Shown here: positions 43,500-55,107 of the stretch, piece by piece | Layout of the letters: every line of letters begins with the position of its first letter | Position numbering within the stretch: the first letter of the stretch is position 1 | Source: Tetmemena sp. SeJ-2015 | Taxonomy: Eukaryota; Ciliophora; Spirotrichea; Sporadotrichida; Oxytrichidae | Assembly: GCA_027382625.1 (NCBI GenBank) | Contig: JAJKFJ010020921.1 | Coordinates: 62,001 to 126,000, forward strand | DNA length: 64,000 nt | Direction: 5' to 3' | Made by a program: the position numbers and the translations under genes | The notes under the pieces: generated by a model | Databases searched by the model: none | The model's input: the letters and a program-made list of their open reading frames with translations, nothing else | What the model was told of the DNA's origin: nothing

Positions 43500-46140
43500 G
43501 GTATTTTCTATTCATTTAATTTAAATCAAGAAATAATTAAATTTTCAAAGCACTGAATAATATATCTATCTAGAAAAAGGAAATGAAGAGACTCTATTTT
43601 AATTTTGCCTCTTAAAGTAGATAGTGGTTGAGGTTGCCATCATAAAATCATAGCTGCAGCTACGAACCTGGTGCTGCCCCCAACCTCATTTATATGAAGC
43701 CAAATATTCTTACTTTATTACAGCATTTATAGCCTATAAATTTACTTATCTTTCAACTCAACTACTAGAATTTTTACACATGAGATTTCATTAACAAATG
43801 CTAGAAGCTTTATAATATCAAAGAATTCAAATAAGAATGGGCATCTTAGAAACTTACTGCCAGTTTATGCATACAAGAGTTATACTTATTCCTCAGATTT
43901 CAAGGCAGACAAGATAGTTTAATTAAGATCTATAAAACAAACTACACAAGATTCTAAGACATGCAGCCTCTAATCAATTAGAATATAAATGATAACCTGG
44001 AAATATCATTTTAACTTTTGATTAATATTGACGATTGGTGCGCTTTGTTGAGAGAAGAATTCTATTGAGATCATCTATACGAAGCAAATCTTTCGCAAAA
44101 GTATGAAGAAGCGTTTTAATTAGTGAGTATTATCTATGGAAGATAAAATGCTCAACTAATATGATTAGTAAGAAGGCATGGGTGAAGAGAAGTCTTCCTG
44201 TATCTGTAAATTCCAGTGCGACCAGTACCTCGTAAAAATGGTGGCTGTTTAAGTAAGAGAGGGCTATCAATAAGAGTTGCCTTCTTAAAAATGTGCAACT
44301 TATTCATTCCTTAGCTTTTGAAAATTTAATACAAAGCCTCTTCTAAGTGTTAAGACTTATGACTCCACTCGAAAACAAATATTAAAAATAATAATAATAA
44401 AAATCCTTGCAAATTTGAAAAGGAAAAAGCAGTATTTAAAAGCATAACCGATAAAGATCCTGGCTCAGTTTGATGGAAGAGGCTACATTAGGTAAAAGAA
44501 AGGATTAGAGGGTTAACCTTGAAGAGCAAATTATATCATTGCTTAAATTCTTCAAGATTATTAAATTGAGATCTAAACCTTTATAAATTTTTTTTTAAGC
44601 ATTAGGAAAACTACATCTTTTCAGAAGCCTCTCTATTTATACCTGACTTAATATAAAATAAGTAAGTCTTGACTGCATAAAGAAATAAGTTGGAGGATGT
44701 GATAAGATTATACCATGAAGATTTTATTTAACATGTAGTTCTTTGATATAGATGATAATTTGTGTAGCTATAGTCTTTTCAAGTGGAAATATAAGAAACC
44801 CAAGGCTAAGCATTGCAACCTTTAATTTATCATCATTTGAGAATTTAAACAATAACAGCAATAACTTAGAGAAGTAGATAATAAATTGTAAGTTTTTAAA
44901 GGGACTTCATAAATGAAGAAGACCCTTCTTGCTGCTTCAAAATATTTTCTTTTCTAAAGCTGACCAATTAGATAAAGAACATCAAGCCGCAATTATTGTA
45001 TAGATATTAATCTTCAATAATATGAGAGTACTCATTTATAATTATTTTTCCTCTAAAAAATCATTAACTATTTCTTTATCTTAGCTCTGAAATTTGTTAA
45101 TCTTCTGTTAAATTATTATAAGGAATCGTCAGCTGCAACTATTTCAAACAATGCCTTGGTTATCAGTCCTTATTGCTTTCAGTAGCCAGTTCTGTTATAG
45201 TTTTGATTAAAATCTTTAAGCCTTATTTAATTCTTCTAGAATCGATTGGTAAAATGAAGGGTGCATTCTTTCTAAAGTTTAATAATATTTTAAATTGCAT
45301 ATGAAAATCAGTTTATGTATTATAAAATGTTTAATTAAGATAATGGAAATTAAATTCTCAACTTTTGGTAGTTGATTGCCTGGAATTCACTATCTATCTT
45401 TTGCCTTATTTGGTATTTTATAATACTAAGCTCTTGCGACCTTTAAAATATAAGGTTTATTTAAAAGATAATTGAAAATCCACGACTCAAAGACTTGTTT
45501 CATATGTAATCAACGAAAGGATTTTCTACAGCAGGAAGCTAAAATGGACATCTGAATCTCCTAAACCAATAATATGTTGATTGTCTATTTGAAAATCTTT
45601 AAACAAAGAGAAAAATACTTTGAGGAGTAAAAATCTTGTATTTAATATAAGAAATCTTTCATAAAATAAAAGTCTTTATACACCTCCATCGAAAGTTCCC
45701 TTTAAATAATAAAAGAGTAAATAAATATGATCTCTTTGATAATCGAAGGTATCTTTTTTTATTTAAATGAATAGTTCTATGATGAAAGACACGATCAAGG
45801 TACCAACAGATCATTTTATGATTAAATAACTCTGCCTCATATGGGGTGAATAAGAAGGTGATGTAGAGCTGCTTGAAATTATTAGGAAAAAACTTCACTT
45901 TCAATACTTATAACAGAAACAAGAATAGTTCTTTTTTGTTCATGAGGTATGTTGAAGATTAAGAAAATAGTATATTTATTTACTACATTTGGCTTATTAA
46001 ACAATAATAAAGTCTCATGTATTTATTTCGCAGGAGAATAACTGAACAGCTTCAGAGCATAGAGATCAGCATAATATAGCTAGGCTTTTAATTCTAACCT
46101 GATATTAAAACTGCTGCTAATAAATGAATAGCTTTCTTTC
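43500..46140. other. Long stretch without a supported gene
   Basis: AT-rich throughout, with only brief coding-like patches. One minus-strand open frame at 45659-45904 is aromatic-rich and I could not decide whether it is real. No repeat family, RNA gene or transposon motif was seen. Confidence 0.4.
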
Positions 46141-46146
46141 CATGAT

Positions 46147-46362
46147 GTGAATATGAATATTGTAATTTATCCGAAAATAGTGCAATTGAATATCTTGAGG
46201 CTGTTTTACACATCAATTTTGAGCAACTCTCCTTCCTCAGAGATACCACACTCTAATGAAAGAAGCTGCTACTCTCCAGATATATCTAATGTTTCATCAA
46301 CCAAATTATCAAGTACTCTCTTAGCAATTATAATTAAGCAAGCTGTACAAGACTTTGGCTGA
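46147..46362 (+). CDS. Possible small coding segment ending in TGA
   Basis: The open frame reads SNSPSSEIPHSNERSCYSPD and VSSTKLSSTLLAIIIKQAVQ before DFG and TGA. Ser-rich with a hydrophobic end. No family; could be chance. Confidence 0.25.
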   Translation: MNMNIVIYPKIVQLNILRLFYTSILSNSPSSEIPHSNERSCYSPDISNVSSTKLSSTLLAIIIKQAVQDFG

Positions 46363-46369
46363 ATAAGAG

Positions 46370-47750
46370 GGAATACTAATGGAGCAACAAAAATGAAATG
46401 ATTGAAGAGACACAAGCTAGCGTTTAAATAAACATCTATACTTCATAAGTATTATCTATAATTGTTTACCTTGGCGAGATCATCTTAATGCCTTTCTATG
46501 CAATAACAAATCCTGAAAAATCACTTATTAAAACTATAGCTACTGCTTAAAGAACAAATAAAGCTTAATAAAATGATACCAGTTATGATAATATCATACT
46601 TTCACTTGGAAGACTTAAGATGACCTATTGAAATCATTTTATTAAGTTGAAATAGCTCTGTGCTAAGCTTTAGCTTTATGATATACTCTTAAAGTATCAA
46701 TTTTACAATTTTTATGTATTAACAAGAATAAAAAATGGATAACATATAATGCCATAATAATTTGAAGTTAGCTCCATAAAAAGATACTAAACAAGAGAGT
46801 CATTCTTTTTAAAGTGAAAAGTAGTGAGCGAATTGCAGACTTATGCTAGGCTATTGTACTTGAGACATCTGATTTCTAAAATGAAGAATAAATTGCTTTA
46901 AACATGAGATAGACTTTAAGAGAGTCTAAACTAATTTCTGAGTTTTTATTTATTGATTTAAACTTAATTAGCTTATAATTATTTATATATTTGTTTACAA
47001 GTTTTCCCTATAATTCAATTGAGTGATTAAAGTTAGCTATCTCTTTATGCTCATTTCGTAATTCATATTTTAAGATGCTTACACAACAATAATTAAAATT
47101 CATCGTCTCACATTTCCTTTTGCAAAATCCATTTCTTTTATTCTTTTATAACTTTAATTGGACTTAATTTATTAAATGTAAATATTATGCTTTCCTTCTT
47201 GTATTTAAACTACTTTCCATATAACTTTTTTTCAAGTAGCAGCTATAAGGTATCTTTCGGCTAAACAATAGGGCATCCCTAAGTTGTTAATTTGAGTGAA
47301 AGATCCTTTGAAGAGAGAAGTCTCTTCAGAGGCGTTTAGTATTGTAAACATGCAAGTATCACAGAGTCAGTTAACCTACATTTTAATGCTAGAAGATTCC
47401 TTTAACTCACATCCTAAAGATTCTGCTTACATATAGTTCTGTATAGTTGAGGCAGTTGATTTAAATAAGGACAACTGCCCAAAGTCATACCTATGAGTAA
47501 ACAAAATGCAATAGAGAATTAGCAAGTTGGTCCTCTTCTAGCAAGATAAAAGATGCTAACAATTACATCATCCATTATATTGAAGGTCTCCTATTGTCTT
47601 TAAAAACATGAGAAGCGTTAATCTTTTGAGATGCAAACAAAATAAAAGTTACGGGAGTCTTATTCTAAAAGTTTACTTTTAGTTTGCTTATCTTCTGTTT
47701 TTGCAAATATTTTTAAATAACTCCAGAAAGTAGAACTTTCTGTATATAGG
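46370..47750. other. No feature supported
   Basis: AT-rich, no persuasive coding or repeats on reading both strands. Confidence 0.4.
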
Positions 47751-47756
47751 TTAAAT

Positions 47757-48055
47757 ATGATAAGTGTATCGGAGGGTTATGAAAAGTTGATCTCTAGGGT
47801 TGGGAAGAAAGTGGAGGTTTGACTTTTAATATATTACGTATTTAGATATATAGCTGTTTATTTTAAATGGTGGAACATGCCAACCTTATTTACAGTTTCT
47901 CAGCAATGTATCGGTAGTATTCCCCAGCCATCTTTCTTCTTAGATTCTATTAGCGATTAAATTCAGAAATTGAATTATTTTTAAATAAGGAGTTTTACGC
48001 AACACTTTCTTCCCCACACTAGAGATCTTTCACAACCCTCCGATACACTAATCAT
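47757..48055. mobile_element. About 300 bp MITE-like element with about 55 bp inverted ends
   Basis: The left end ATGATAAGTGTATCGGAGGG followed by TTATGAAA and GATCTCTAG, GGGAAGAAAGTG is mirrored at the right end (reverse complement ATGATTAGTGTATCGGAGGG, TTGTGAAA, GATCTCTAG, GGGAAGAAAGTG). Differences between the ends are few. No coding capacity. A target duplication could not be fixed. Unrelated to the other inverted-repeat elements here. Confidence 0.85.
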
Positions 48056-48059
48056 GTTC

Positions 48060-49190
48060 CAACAATAATAAAATAAGGTATTTTTTATGCTCGCTTCTAA
48101 AAAATATTATTTTAATAAAAATAATCTTGTTATTTAAATAAATCAATAAGACCCTAATGATGTTTAAACATTTTTAAGATATAATATCTCTCTTAACTGT
48201 TTTTTATTTAAATCTAATTTTTATTTTTATTATTTATAATATATTTTTTTTTATAACAAATTTGATGGGGATATATTAGCCTATCATTAATTTTATGAGT
48301 ACTTTAAAAAATAATTGTCTTTGTTCTAATTGGTAACCCAAGATATTAAATTAACATGACATTATATATTGTAAGATATAAGAAAACAGTTGGAGATATA
48401 ATGACTTCTGATATTTTATTCGTAATTACTTGCTTCCCCAAAATCGTTTAATTTTCTTACATTAAAGTTTGATGGCAGATTAGACTGAGGCTAAGTTTAT
48501 TTTAAAAAAAAATAAAATAATGCAATTTAAAACTTAAAATAAGTTTCTCAAATTTACAAGTAATTATTAAATCTAATTGGTAACATTTAAATAAATATTC
48601 GTTTTTCAATTCTCCTACGGGAAAATTTGTTTGCTCCAAGCTTACGAATTTGATGAGTGATTCCTTTGTGACAAATTCTTTAACAATTATCACGAATTTT
48701 AAGAGCGAATCTTTAATTCTTTCTGCGCTTAGTTTAATCTTTGTTTAAAATTGCAGGAGTATTGAAGACATAAACCATATGAGACTAATTCAAATCCTTA
48801 ATCTTAAGAGAGGGTCAAGCTTTATCATTTTAATAAGTTATTATTAATTGGTTAATATCATTTTTATATTATAGCCAAAAGCTTAAAGAGAGAGAGTCGA
48901 TTGCTTAGAAAAGCACCTTAAGTGATTCCCAAATGATTTTGATAAGTGAAATCACAGCAACTTTAAATTTTCACTATAAGTTGCATAGGTTTTAGTTAAT
49001 CGTTAGTCTTGTTCCATAAATATCAAAAATAAAATTATTAAGATCACATGAATTGACTTTGATTTATTAATTTATCTTTCAATGAAATAAGATGGACAAG
49101 AAACCTAACGCAAAGACCTAAGACAATCTTTGTAGATCAAACTCAAGCGTCATATATTAAATTTTTAAAAAGTAATATTAGAAATCATAC
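48060..49190. other. AT-rich spacer
   Basis: Low-complexity AT sequence with no supported gene. TATTGAAGACATAAAC near 48763 matches the flank and half-site of the palindrome at 31560 but lacks its second half. Confidence 0.5.
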
Positions 49191-49199
49191 TACAATAGC

Positions 49200-49640
49200 A
49201 AGATAAGTTAAATTGAGCTTTCAATACAAGATATTGCAGGCGAAGGTCACTGCTTTGAGACTTCCGTAAGCTTTCCAAGAAGTCTGGAACCTTACTCTGC
49301 ATGGAACGAGTGCAGTGGATGGGCGGGAACTGAAGGAAGCACTGGCAGTGCATCTCACCAATCTCGGAGGAGCCTGAAAAAGTAGAGTTAGAGGGTATGC
49401 TAAACATTGTAGAAAAGAGGGCGTGCTTTGATAGTGGGAGCAGTTAGAGGTGCTGCAAACCTCTGTCTGAAAAAATAAGAGCAAGTAAACTCAAAAGCCT
49501 CGAGCCAGGGAAAAAGCGAAGTCTTCCCTAAGAGCGGGTGTTCGGAATGACAAGTGTACGATAATCAAGCTGTTGCGATAGCTCGATCTCAGAGTATTTA
49601 GAGAGTCTGGCAGTTGGGGTGACCTTAGTGACTGTGATCT
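49200..49640 (+). CDS. Unrecognised exon of higher GC content
   Basis: A plus-strand frame reads ILQAKVTALRLPQAFQEVWN, LTLHGTSAVDGRELKEALAV and HLTNLGGAWKSRVRGYAKHC with TGA as Trp. Both strands are open here, and a second plus frame is also sensible, so frame choice is tentative. It ends about 240 bp before the left end of the 5 kb transposon. No family is recognised. Confidence 0.4.
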
Positions 49641-49880
49641 AGGTATTAAATATTATAAAAAGCAGCAAATTAAATCATTTTTGTTATTGACCCATTAAAA
49701 TCTAAGTGTACTCAGATTTTTCCAAAAACTAAACTCACCAGAACAGAATAATAATAGGTGAAAGCTCACTAACTTGTATTTAGTTATGCAATCTCACCAA
49801 CATAACTATAAGTTGAATATAAGGGTAAGTCTAATAAAAGCTAGAAATGATGTAATAAATATTCATAAAATTTAAGCTAA

Positions 49881-50296
49881 TATAGCTGAGAATTTAATAA
49901 AAAAGAGAAATAAATTATATATTAATTTAAAATGAAAGAAATCAGCGGCAGTTGAGTATCTCAGATTTAAATAATAATTATACCATTCGATTCAGCAAGA
50001 AATTCTAAGAACTTTTCATCCTTGCAACTTTTGTGTGGGAGTGCTCAGTCAAGAGCTATAAATGACACAAGTTTTTATGAAGATGATGATGAGGATGAAG
50101 AAGAATGCGCGAGTCATATCTCGCTCCTGAGAGGTGCTACGAAGATGATGAAAGAAGAAACTCATATTAATTTTTGATAAGCTATCGAACAAGCTGCAGA
50201 TCAGGGGCTGAATCTACGATTTCAACTGTCACCATTTTGCAACTCTCCATTTATTATTTTAACCAATCACCGATTTTAATTAAAATTCCTACTATA
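49881..50296 (+). repeat. Left inverted end of the 5 kb transposon
   Basis: Starts TATAGCTGAGAATTTAATAA. Aligned with 4417-4830 in the same direction and with 54550-54900 inverted. An internal acidic reading (SFYEDDDEDEEECASH, then LLRGATKMMKEETHIN) is kept as SFNENDDEEEKCVSH and LLRGATKMIKEETHIN in the other left copy, suggesting a protein-coding exon within the end. Confidence 0.85.
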
Positions 50297-51259
50297 TTAG
50301 TTGAACTCGTTCTCTCTGTTTAAGAGAGCAATCAATTTTGCAATTTCTCTTAAGTTATCTTAATTGGCATTAATGTAATCATTTCTTAAAGTATTTTGTC
50401 TTCGATCATTAAGGCAGCAGCATATAATTTAATAAAATTTCTGTGAAGGGGGAACTAGAATGAATATCATATTTTAAATTTAAATGAATAATTTAAAACG
50501 ATTTCAAGCATTCAAAGATAGACCATAAATAAAAAATTGAATATTTTATGTCCAAGAAATGCCATTTTATAAATATTAAGAATTTCATTTTTCTCTTTTC
50601 ACTTGAATATCTATGAATATAATTGAGCAAAATTTTATGAGAATAAAGAAGATAAATTAATTATATCATGATCATATATTGATATAACATAGAAATGCAT
50701 GCAGATTCAGTCCTTGTTCTATTATTAATAAAATATTAGGCTTTAAATTAACTCTTAATTAAATGTCTATAACAGCAACAATGACATCAACTACTACTTC
50801 TACTACTTCATTAACAATGGTTTCTAGAACTTACATGTGAAAGCCGAGGAGGCAAACGTCCATGACATGTAAGACATCCCTCCCTATTAGCAGAATCTCA
50901 ACTTCTCCTGAAAGATAAAAGAATTACAAATGATTCCTTGGATTTGTATATTTTGGAACAACACCAAGAACATGAAGAGCCCTTACAGTCTACAACTTTC
51001 TAAAGAATCCTACTCTCATACTTGACAGATAACCGCTCAAAGCACGGAAACAAAAGCTATAACTCAGACTGAGGTCGTGGTGTTCATGATCTTGGCGATG
51101 ATCTTGTTGTAGATGGCTACCTCATTAAATTAAAAATCATAATGCTTTAAAACTATCACTAATTTAATCTATAGCACTTTGTTCAAGAACTCTATTTTAT
51201 TATATTTTGATTGACATCCATCATATATCATATTTAAGCCTATAATAGACGCTTTAATT

Positions 51260-53211
51260 CGTTCACAGGCTGCCAAGACTACTATACATCGGCGATGATT
51301 AAAGCATTTATGCCAAATCTGCAAGTCCACGACTATTGGTTGCATCCTGGGGAGCCTTTATCTTTCCTTAAGACTCCGAATGCCTCAACGCTGTGAGCAG
51401 CTTGCTCATACGGCTACTTATGAGAGAATATTATAGATTTAGAATTGATTTTAAAAATTAGAGATGTTTTAAATAATTCGTTGGAGTACATTAAATACCC
51501 CCCGCCTGAATTAAATATATAAGAGTTAGAAATTAAAGTATTAGAGTGTAACAGAATGGAGTTTAAAATTAAAGACCTGACCACCTGACCATCAGTACGA
51601 TTAAAGAAGTTGGAATACCTTACCACCTGACCAAGAGTAAGATTTAAGGGGTTTGAGATTAGACATGTCGAGTATAAACACCATAGCCATTTGCTTTGTC
51701 ATCTTTCCATTAGCCATCATAAATATCTCCATCTGCATGAGTACTCCGCCCTAGTCCCAGTAGTAGCCAATGTAGGTGCCCAGGGTGTGCCCTATGGTGA
51801 GTCGGGGGTACCCCCAAAGGGGAGGGGGTTCGAACCCCTCAGGTGACCGGAGGGAGTTTTTCTGTGAGTACAGGTTAGTCAAGTGAAGAGGGCCAAGTTG
51901 AGTGAAGGAGAACAGTGTTAGTGATCAGAGCCATGAGAGACTAAGTAGCAGTGGCATAACATTGAGGGACCAGTTGGAGAGGTTACCTGAGGGGTTCGAA
52001 CCCCCTCCCCTTTGGGGGTACCCCCGACTCACCATAGGGCACACCCTGGGCACCTACATTGGCTACTACTGGGACTAGGGCGGAGTACTCATGCAGATGG
52101 AGATATCTATGAAGGAGAATAGAAAGATGATAAAGCTTACGGATACAGAGACTATGTGCACTACGGATGGAACTCATTTTATTCTTCACCGAAAAACAGA
52201 ATAAAAGAATAATTTATTCTATTATGCTATAATTCCATTATTCAATTATTCCAAAAGTTTTTAATCCACTGACTTTTAATTTTAAACTCCATTCTGTTAC
52301 ACATTAATACTCCAATTTTAAACTATTATATATTTAGTTAATGTTGGGGTATTTAACGCACTCTAACGAATAATTAAAAACATCTCTAATTTTTAAAATC
52401 AATTCCAAATCTACAATACTTCATCAATAGGCACAGAATGCCTAAGCCTTGAGCAAGAAGCTGCTTACTCATGGACGAGATAAGCCATCACATGAAATTT
52501 CAGGAGACCCTACAAGCTAAGAGCGGCCTTACACTCGCCAGCGCTGTGACCTAATACACAATAGGTTCCCGGAGTTTCAGAATTCTGTGAGGTGTATCAG
52601 ATGCATCTATCGCGAGAGCAGGATTAAGTGAAAGAGCTTCGTTTTGAAGAGTCTTCTGTCAAATTATCTCTCGAACAAGATACCAAAACTCACAACAGCG
52701 ATGGTCTGAGAAATCGAAGTGGCAGTGGTGGCGTAGCGCTCGGTGCTATTCCTTGACGAGGCGATGATTACTTTCTTTACGAATCAGAGATTTAACATCG
52801 GCGAGCCTCGTGACAACATCCTGGTCCCTAATAAGCTTAAGCAAGGCCAGATCCTGGTAGTTTTGGCCCCTATATTTGCAGACATGGTAGGGTTCTCTTA
52901 AACATCTATGAGCGCTTAGTTAATGCGGAGAAGTTTACGATTACCTACTTAGCCTCTCTGATGTCCACAAAAGCAGCAAGGCAGTGAGCCTTTTTGAGAA
53001 GCTTGACATTGTATTAATCTTCACACCCACCTATTCCACTGAGATTAACTCCATCAAGATCTACTTCACTATCGCGAAGTTAAAGTTAAAACGCATCAAG
53101 CTTCGCCCTGTCAAAAAGAAGCCACGAATAAGAGACCAAGTCAGAGATTCATGTCTTCTTCTTGCATACTTGAATTACCACGTCTCTTCCCATCCTACAG
53201 AAGGATTCTGA
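51260..53211 (+). CDS. IS630/Tc1-like transposase split by a nested element, catalytic Glu changed
   Basis: Before the insertion (about 51266-51415) the frame reads YYTSAMIKAFMPNLQVHDYW and LHPGEPLSFLKTPNASTL. After it (from about 52440) come TLASAVTQYTIGSRSF, the first Asp in SVLFLDEAMITFFTNQRFNI (52755-52757) followed by LVVLAPIFADMVGFS, an Asp in LLSLSDVHKSSKAVSLF (52960-52962), and VLIFTPTYSTEINSIKIYF, ending HVSSHPTEGF and TGA at 53209-53211. The family motif is SPELNPIE; here it is STEINSIK, so the catalytic Glu is Lys (AAG 53056-53058). The region around the second Asp is shortened. TAA serves as Gln. It is the internal gene of the 5 kb transposon and probably inactive. Confidence 0.82.
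51723..51844 (+). repeat. Perfect 122 bp inner arm, left
   Basis: Exact reverse complement of 51985-52106. GC-rich, containing GGGGGTACCCCC and GGGGGTTCGAACCCC. The latter looks like a tRNA T-arm or Pol III B box (GGTTCGANNCC), but no acceptor or anticodon arm fits around it. Confidence 0.95.
51985..52106 (-). repeat. Perfect 122 bp inner arm, right
   Basis: Exact reverse complement of 51723-51844. The 140 bp between the arms (51845-51984) is unique and not palindromic. Transcription through both arms would give a long hairpin. Confidence 0.95.
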
Positions 53212-53939
53212 ATTATTTTGCGAATTAATAGTTAAAATAATATTTTAAGCACTTATTATCCCCTATTGATCTGTCTTCCAGAGGCCAACCATGTTTTACT
53301 CAATAAAGAAAAGTCTTACGGGCTTGCCTTAATATGCTGATGGTGACAAGTGCCCTCAGTACTCTGAGAACAATATCATTTTTTGATGAGCTTCCTTAGG
53401 TTTTCTTGCCTTAAATATCTTGCCTGTCAGCTTTCAGAAGCTAGATTGTTCGACCTTGCTTCTCTAAATTTTTTTCTGAGACAGAAAATGTTGAGCAAGA
53501 GTCTAATGCTTGAACCTTTGCACGGAAATAAGATCTAGTTGAGCTTTTCATCCTGTCTCAACAATCAATTGCGAGCCTCATAGAAAGCCTTTATCACTTG
53601 CTATTGATAATATTTATGTAAAGAGTTCGTCATTAGTTTGCAAGTAACATGAGGGACCGGTTACACTAGTTATGAGCTTGTTTTAGTGGGTGATATAAAA
53701 ATCTATTTTTCTACACTGGTGGGGTGCTTAATTCCTCTAATTCTATTCAATTCTATTCTATTAAAGAGTTAACGACGTTGAAAAGTAGTGACTGGTAGAA
53801 GGCTTGACATTCTCGCTGAAATTTTTGGAGTGAGCTTGCACTTCTAAATCCTCGCCTAATCTAATCTAAAATCTCTTCACATAGTGCTTGTCGTACCTAC
53901 CAACTTGAGATAATTCATCCGAAGAAGTTTCTTACCAGC

Positions 53940-54190
53940 ACTTAGGATTTGGCAGAGATAGTCGCGGTTGACGTTCTCTATGAGAAGGAGGCAGTAGTTC
54001 TCTGCAGAAAGAAAGGAGGCCAGGAGGAACTAAATAACCAAAGTCAGGAAGACAAAGATGCCATGACTAGATAGATCGGAATCACCTTCCCAGCTCTTGA
54101 GTGTTATCTTAAAAGAAATTTCATTAATCTCCATGACTCATATCCTCTCTTTTTGAATTATCTAGACTAAACAATTAAATAGCAGTCTCG
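53940..54190 (+). CDS. Accessory coding segment of the 5 kb transposon
   Basis: One frame reads LAEIVAVDVLYEKEAVVLCR, KKGGQEELNNQSQEDKDAMT and IGITFPALECYLKRNFINLH, DSYPLFLNYLDQ. It lies between the transposase and the right end, on the same strand. No family is recognised. It could be a captured host exon or a second transposon protein. Confidence 0.45.
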
Positions 54191-54549
54191 TTATAAACAT
54201 CTAAACAAAGTAGATAAGTTATCATTTAGTAAATCGATTCAACCAAGATAGATATTGAGTTAGTAAATTACAATTAATTTTTTGAGAGAGCTATAGGTGT
54301 GAGACAATTAATTCAAAATCTGTGAATCTGTTATTAAATTAGTCACAAATCATTGTGAATATAGTTTTATTTATTAACTTAGTTACAAAATTTTAATTTT
54401 TAATCACTTATTTAATTTTCAAATAAAACAAATCGATCACCAAATTAAATATCTTTAAAAAATTAAAACAAGTCTTAATTCCATTCTTCATCTGGAATTA
54501 TAATATAAAATTATATTAATATCCGTGATTTTCTAAAAATAATAAATAG

Positions 54550-54900
54550 AAATTTGCGATTTCGTGGTAGTTAAAATCGATAAAAGATCCCTCGATCTGC
54601 AGCTTTTTCGATAGACTTTCAAAAATTTATCTGATTTTTTTGCTTTTATTATCTTCACACTTCTCAGCAGCAAGATATGATTCTAGCAATAACTCAAATC
54701 TTTGAAACCACCACAACTTGCGTCGCTTTTAACACTTGACCAAGATCTTTCACACAAAAGTTGCAATATGGAAAGTTCAAGGAATTTTAAATCGAATGAT
54801 GTAGTAAATATTTGCAAACTCTTCAATTGTAACAATTTTATTCCATTTTAATTTAAAAATATAATTTACTTAACTTTTTAATTAAATTCTCAACTTTATT
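54550..54900 (-). repeat. Right inverted end of the 5 kb transposon
   Basis: Reverse complement follows the left end from GAGAATTTAATTAAAAAG through TTGCAACTTTTGTGTG to CGATTTTAACT. More diverged from the left end than the two left-type copies are from each other. Confidence 0.75.
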
Positions 54901-55107
54901 AAATTTGAATTAAGAAAGAAGGAAAGATGTAGGATGAAGAGCACTTGTGGGAGTACACGTCATCGGGTTAATCATGCTATTTAAGCGGAGATATAATGGG
55001 GGCAGAAAAGAAGCTTGATACTCTAGAGAATTAGTCCAAGTAATCCAAAGGCAGCCGAATGAAAAAAGTCTTTCACCAAAGCTGAGCTATGTCTTCAGAT
55101 TCAAAAC

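Larger units (their letters stand above)
51421..52430. mobile_element. Nested 1 kb palindromic element
   Basis: Outer arms (about 51421-51565 and 52285-52430) are inverted copies with scattered differences, beginning AGAATTGATTTTAAAAATTA against GGAATTGATTTTAAAAATTA. The middle parts have diverged. The inner arms (51723-51844 and 51985-52106) are perfect over 122 bp. The element interrupts the transposase of the 5 kb transposon. On each side lies a degenerate duplicate, GAATGCCT...GAGCA...GCT..CT..TCAT (51379-51415 and 52437-52475), which may be a remnant of duplicated target or of the transposase gene. No coding capacity. Confidence 0.85.
49881..54900 (+). mobile_element. 5 kb DDE transposon with about 350-415 bp inverted ends
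   Basis: The left end (49881-50296) and the inverted right end (54550-54900) share an ordered set of blocks: GAGAATTTAAT, TTGCAACTTTTGTGTG, GACACAAG/GACGCAAG, CATATCT, AAGCTGCAGATC and a final CGATTT, at about two-thirds identity by eye. Between them lie a DDE transposase (about 51260-53211), a second coding segment (53940-54190) and a nested 1 kb palindrome. A solo copy of the left end is at 4417-4830, so the family is repeated. Target duplication was not resolved. Divergent ends and a damaged transposase suggest it is no longer active. Confidence 0.8.

Noticed and set aside
51800..51850. tRNA gene from the T-arm-like GGGGGTTCGAACCCC
   Set aside because: No D arm, anticodon arm or pairing acceptor stem of tRNA length can be drawn around it, and it is part of a palindrome arm.
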